Positions 24,238 to 25,230 of a stretch of DNA of 25,230 bases are shown in pieces (the first letter of the stretch is position 1; each line of letters begins with the position of its first letter). Under the pieces are notes generated by a model. That model saw only the letters and a program-made list of their open reading frames with translations. It searched no databases and was not told the origin of the DNA. A program made the position numbers and the translations under genes. The DNA is from CAJXOW01 sp964421495 (GTDB lineage: Bacteria; Bacteroidota; Rhodothermia; Balneolales; Balneolaceae), in the NCBI GenBank assembly GCA_964421495.1, contig CAYQXO010000028.1, forward strand, positions 1 through 25,230. The letters run 5' to 3'.

Positions 24238-25020
24238 ATGATTCAATCAGATCAATACCAGACGCTGTCAGTCGAAACGGAGGAAGGCCTTGTTTGGATA
24301 ATGGTGGACCGCCCGAAAAAATTAAATGCCCTTAATGACCGTGTTTTGTCGGAATTAGATGAGGTGATGGAGGCCGTTCGGGACGAACCGGGGTTGCGGG
24401 GTATTTTTATCCAGGGAGCTGGCGATAAGGCTTTTGTAGCCGGTGCGGAACTGGAGGAGTTGAAACAGCTGAACCGAAATACCGGGGAACAAGCTTCCCG
24501 GAAAGGTCAACAGGTTTTGCAGGCTGTTGAAGATATGCCGATTCCGGTCGTTGCCGTGGTCAACGGATACGCCCTGGGCGGGGGAGCCGAACTGGCCATG
24601 GCGTGTCATTTGAGAATCGCCTCGGAAAAAGCGGTATTCGGTCTGCCGGAAGTGGGACTGGGACTTATCCCGGGTTACGGGGGCACGCAGCGTTTGCCCC
24701 AAATTGTCGGCCGTACCATGGCGTTGGAAATGATTTTGACGGGTGAGCCGATTGAAGCGGAGGAAGCACTCGAGTACGGGTTGATCAATCGTGTGGTGGA
24801 TGACTCTGAATTGGAAAATGAAGCCCGGGGACTTATGAATGCGGTGACCAATAATGCGCCTTTGGCTATAGAAAAAGCATTGCAAGCTGTATTAAAAGGC
24901 GGTCACATGGATTTTGAACAGGAGGCCGTCCTTTTCGGGGAATTATGCCAGACAAAAGATGCACGGGAAGGGATATCCGCTTTCCTTGAAAAGCGAAATC
25001 CAGAGTTCCGGGGTGAATAA
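24238..25020 (+). CDS. Enoyl-CoA hydratase/isomerase (crotonase) family protein
   Basis: A 260-residue crotonase-fold enzyme. Both catalytic glutamates of enoyl-CoA hydratase are present: E118 in NGYALGGGAELAMAC and E138 in FGLPEVGLGLIPGYGGTQRLP. The oxyanion-hole segment FVAGAELEEL (67-76) is canonical. With both glutamates, hydration of trans-2-enoyl-CoA to 3-hydroxyacyl-CoA in fatty-acid beta-oxidation or a related branch (for example crotonyl-CoA in butyrate-type metabolism) is the best guess; chain length cannot be read. Length is normal for a short-chain monofunctional hydratase. It is the second gene of a pair with the coiled-coil membrane protein; no dehydrogenase or thiolase gene is next to it in view. 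Confidence 0.92.
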   Translation: MIQSDQYQTLSVETEEGLVWIMVDRPKKLNALNDRVLSELDEVMEAVRDEPGLRGIFIQGAGDKAFVAGAELEELKQLNRNTGEQASRKGQQVLQAVEDMPIPVVAVVNGYALGGGAELAMACHLRIASEKAVFGLPEVGLGLIPGYGGTQRLPQIVGRTMALEMILTGEPIEAEEALEYGLINRVVDDSELENEARGLMNAVTNNAPLAIEKALQAVLKGGHMDFEQEAVLFGELCQTKDAREGISAFLEKRNPEFRGE

Positions 25021-25180
25021 GTGCGAACCTAAGACCAACGCACGGATGAGGAGGCACCGGGCAGGTGTGAAAAGTGCCGTGATGACGTGGAAAAAATGCT
25101 GGAATTTCGTAAATTTCGCAGCGCTGACAGACTTATTATCTAAGATAAAATCTATATTTTAAGTTAAGTATTTGGATATC

Positions 25181-25230
25181 ATGGACATAGCGTCACACAT
25201 AAATTTCTCTTGTGAGCTCAGAGCGAAGCG
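25181..25230 (+). CDS. Possible start of a gene cut by the right edge
   Basis: ATG 25181 opens a frame of 16 complete codons to the edge (MDIASHINFSCELRAK). It follows an AT-rich stretch (25130-25180) that could be a promoter. There is no Shine-Dalgarno, which is normal here. Too short to identify; the preceding 160 bases after the crotonase gene hold nothing I can support. Confidence 0.3.
   Translation, partial: MDIASHINFSCELRAK

Noticed and set aside
25020..25042. GTGCG/CGCAC hairpin after the crotonase gene as a terminator
   Set aside because: Five-pair stem with a long loop and no following T-run.

Overview
The window is a dense block of chromosomal housekeeping genes, with G+C in the mid-40s percent by eye. 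It probably comes from a Balneolota/Rhodothermota-type bacterium of the wider Bacteroidota group. That placement is inferred from the gene set and order, from the general lack of Shine-Dalgarno sequences (only one clear GGAGG, before the gene at 23362), from three tandem Skp/OmpH genes after bamA, and from the GHHVH variant of PurN. No tRNA, rRNA, CRISPR array, intact insertion sequence or prophage gene was seen.

Left arm (1-6732, plus strand): the tail of a probable S41 peptidase, a PHP-domain phosphatase, lumazine synthase (ribH), undecaprenyl-diphosphate synthase (uppS), the outer-membrane assembly protein BamA, and three Skp/OmpH-like periplasmic chaperones. This is an envelope block resembling the E. 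coli uppS-bamA-skp region without cdsA and rseP. A minus-strand von Willebrand A protein (6869-7978) and plus-strand RNase HII (8168-8797) follow.

Middle (8862-20766, all minus strand): read in transcription order this is recA, recX, an AI-2E-family permease, an LD-carboxypeptidase-like S66 protein, purN, purH, then a 316-base gap and the cell-shape cluster mreB, mreC, mreD, mrdA (PBP2), rodA. Short overlaps suggest two long operons. mreC is interrupted by two in-frame TAA codons one codon apart; both halves are otherwise intact. The gap before mreB carries a 181-base unit bounded by 22-base inverted repeats. A strong hairpin sits between recA and recX.

Right arm (20767-25230): a 407-base divergent intergenic region, tatD on plus, pdxB on minus, then a plus-strand pair: an unrecognised two-helix membrane/coiled-coil protein containing a nine-G tract, and an enoyl-CoA hydratase. 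A possible gene start is cut by the right edge.

The genes converge on envelope growth: lipid carrier (UppS), outer-membrane protein insertion (BamA and chaperones), elongasome (MreBCD, PBP2, RodA) and a possible peptidoglycan-recycling enzyme. DNA repair (RecA, RecX), purine, riboflavin and B6 synthesis genes are interleaved. I found no convincing new multi-gene system. The points most worth checking are the split mreC, the structured unit before mreB, the poly-G tract and the recA-recX hairpin.
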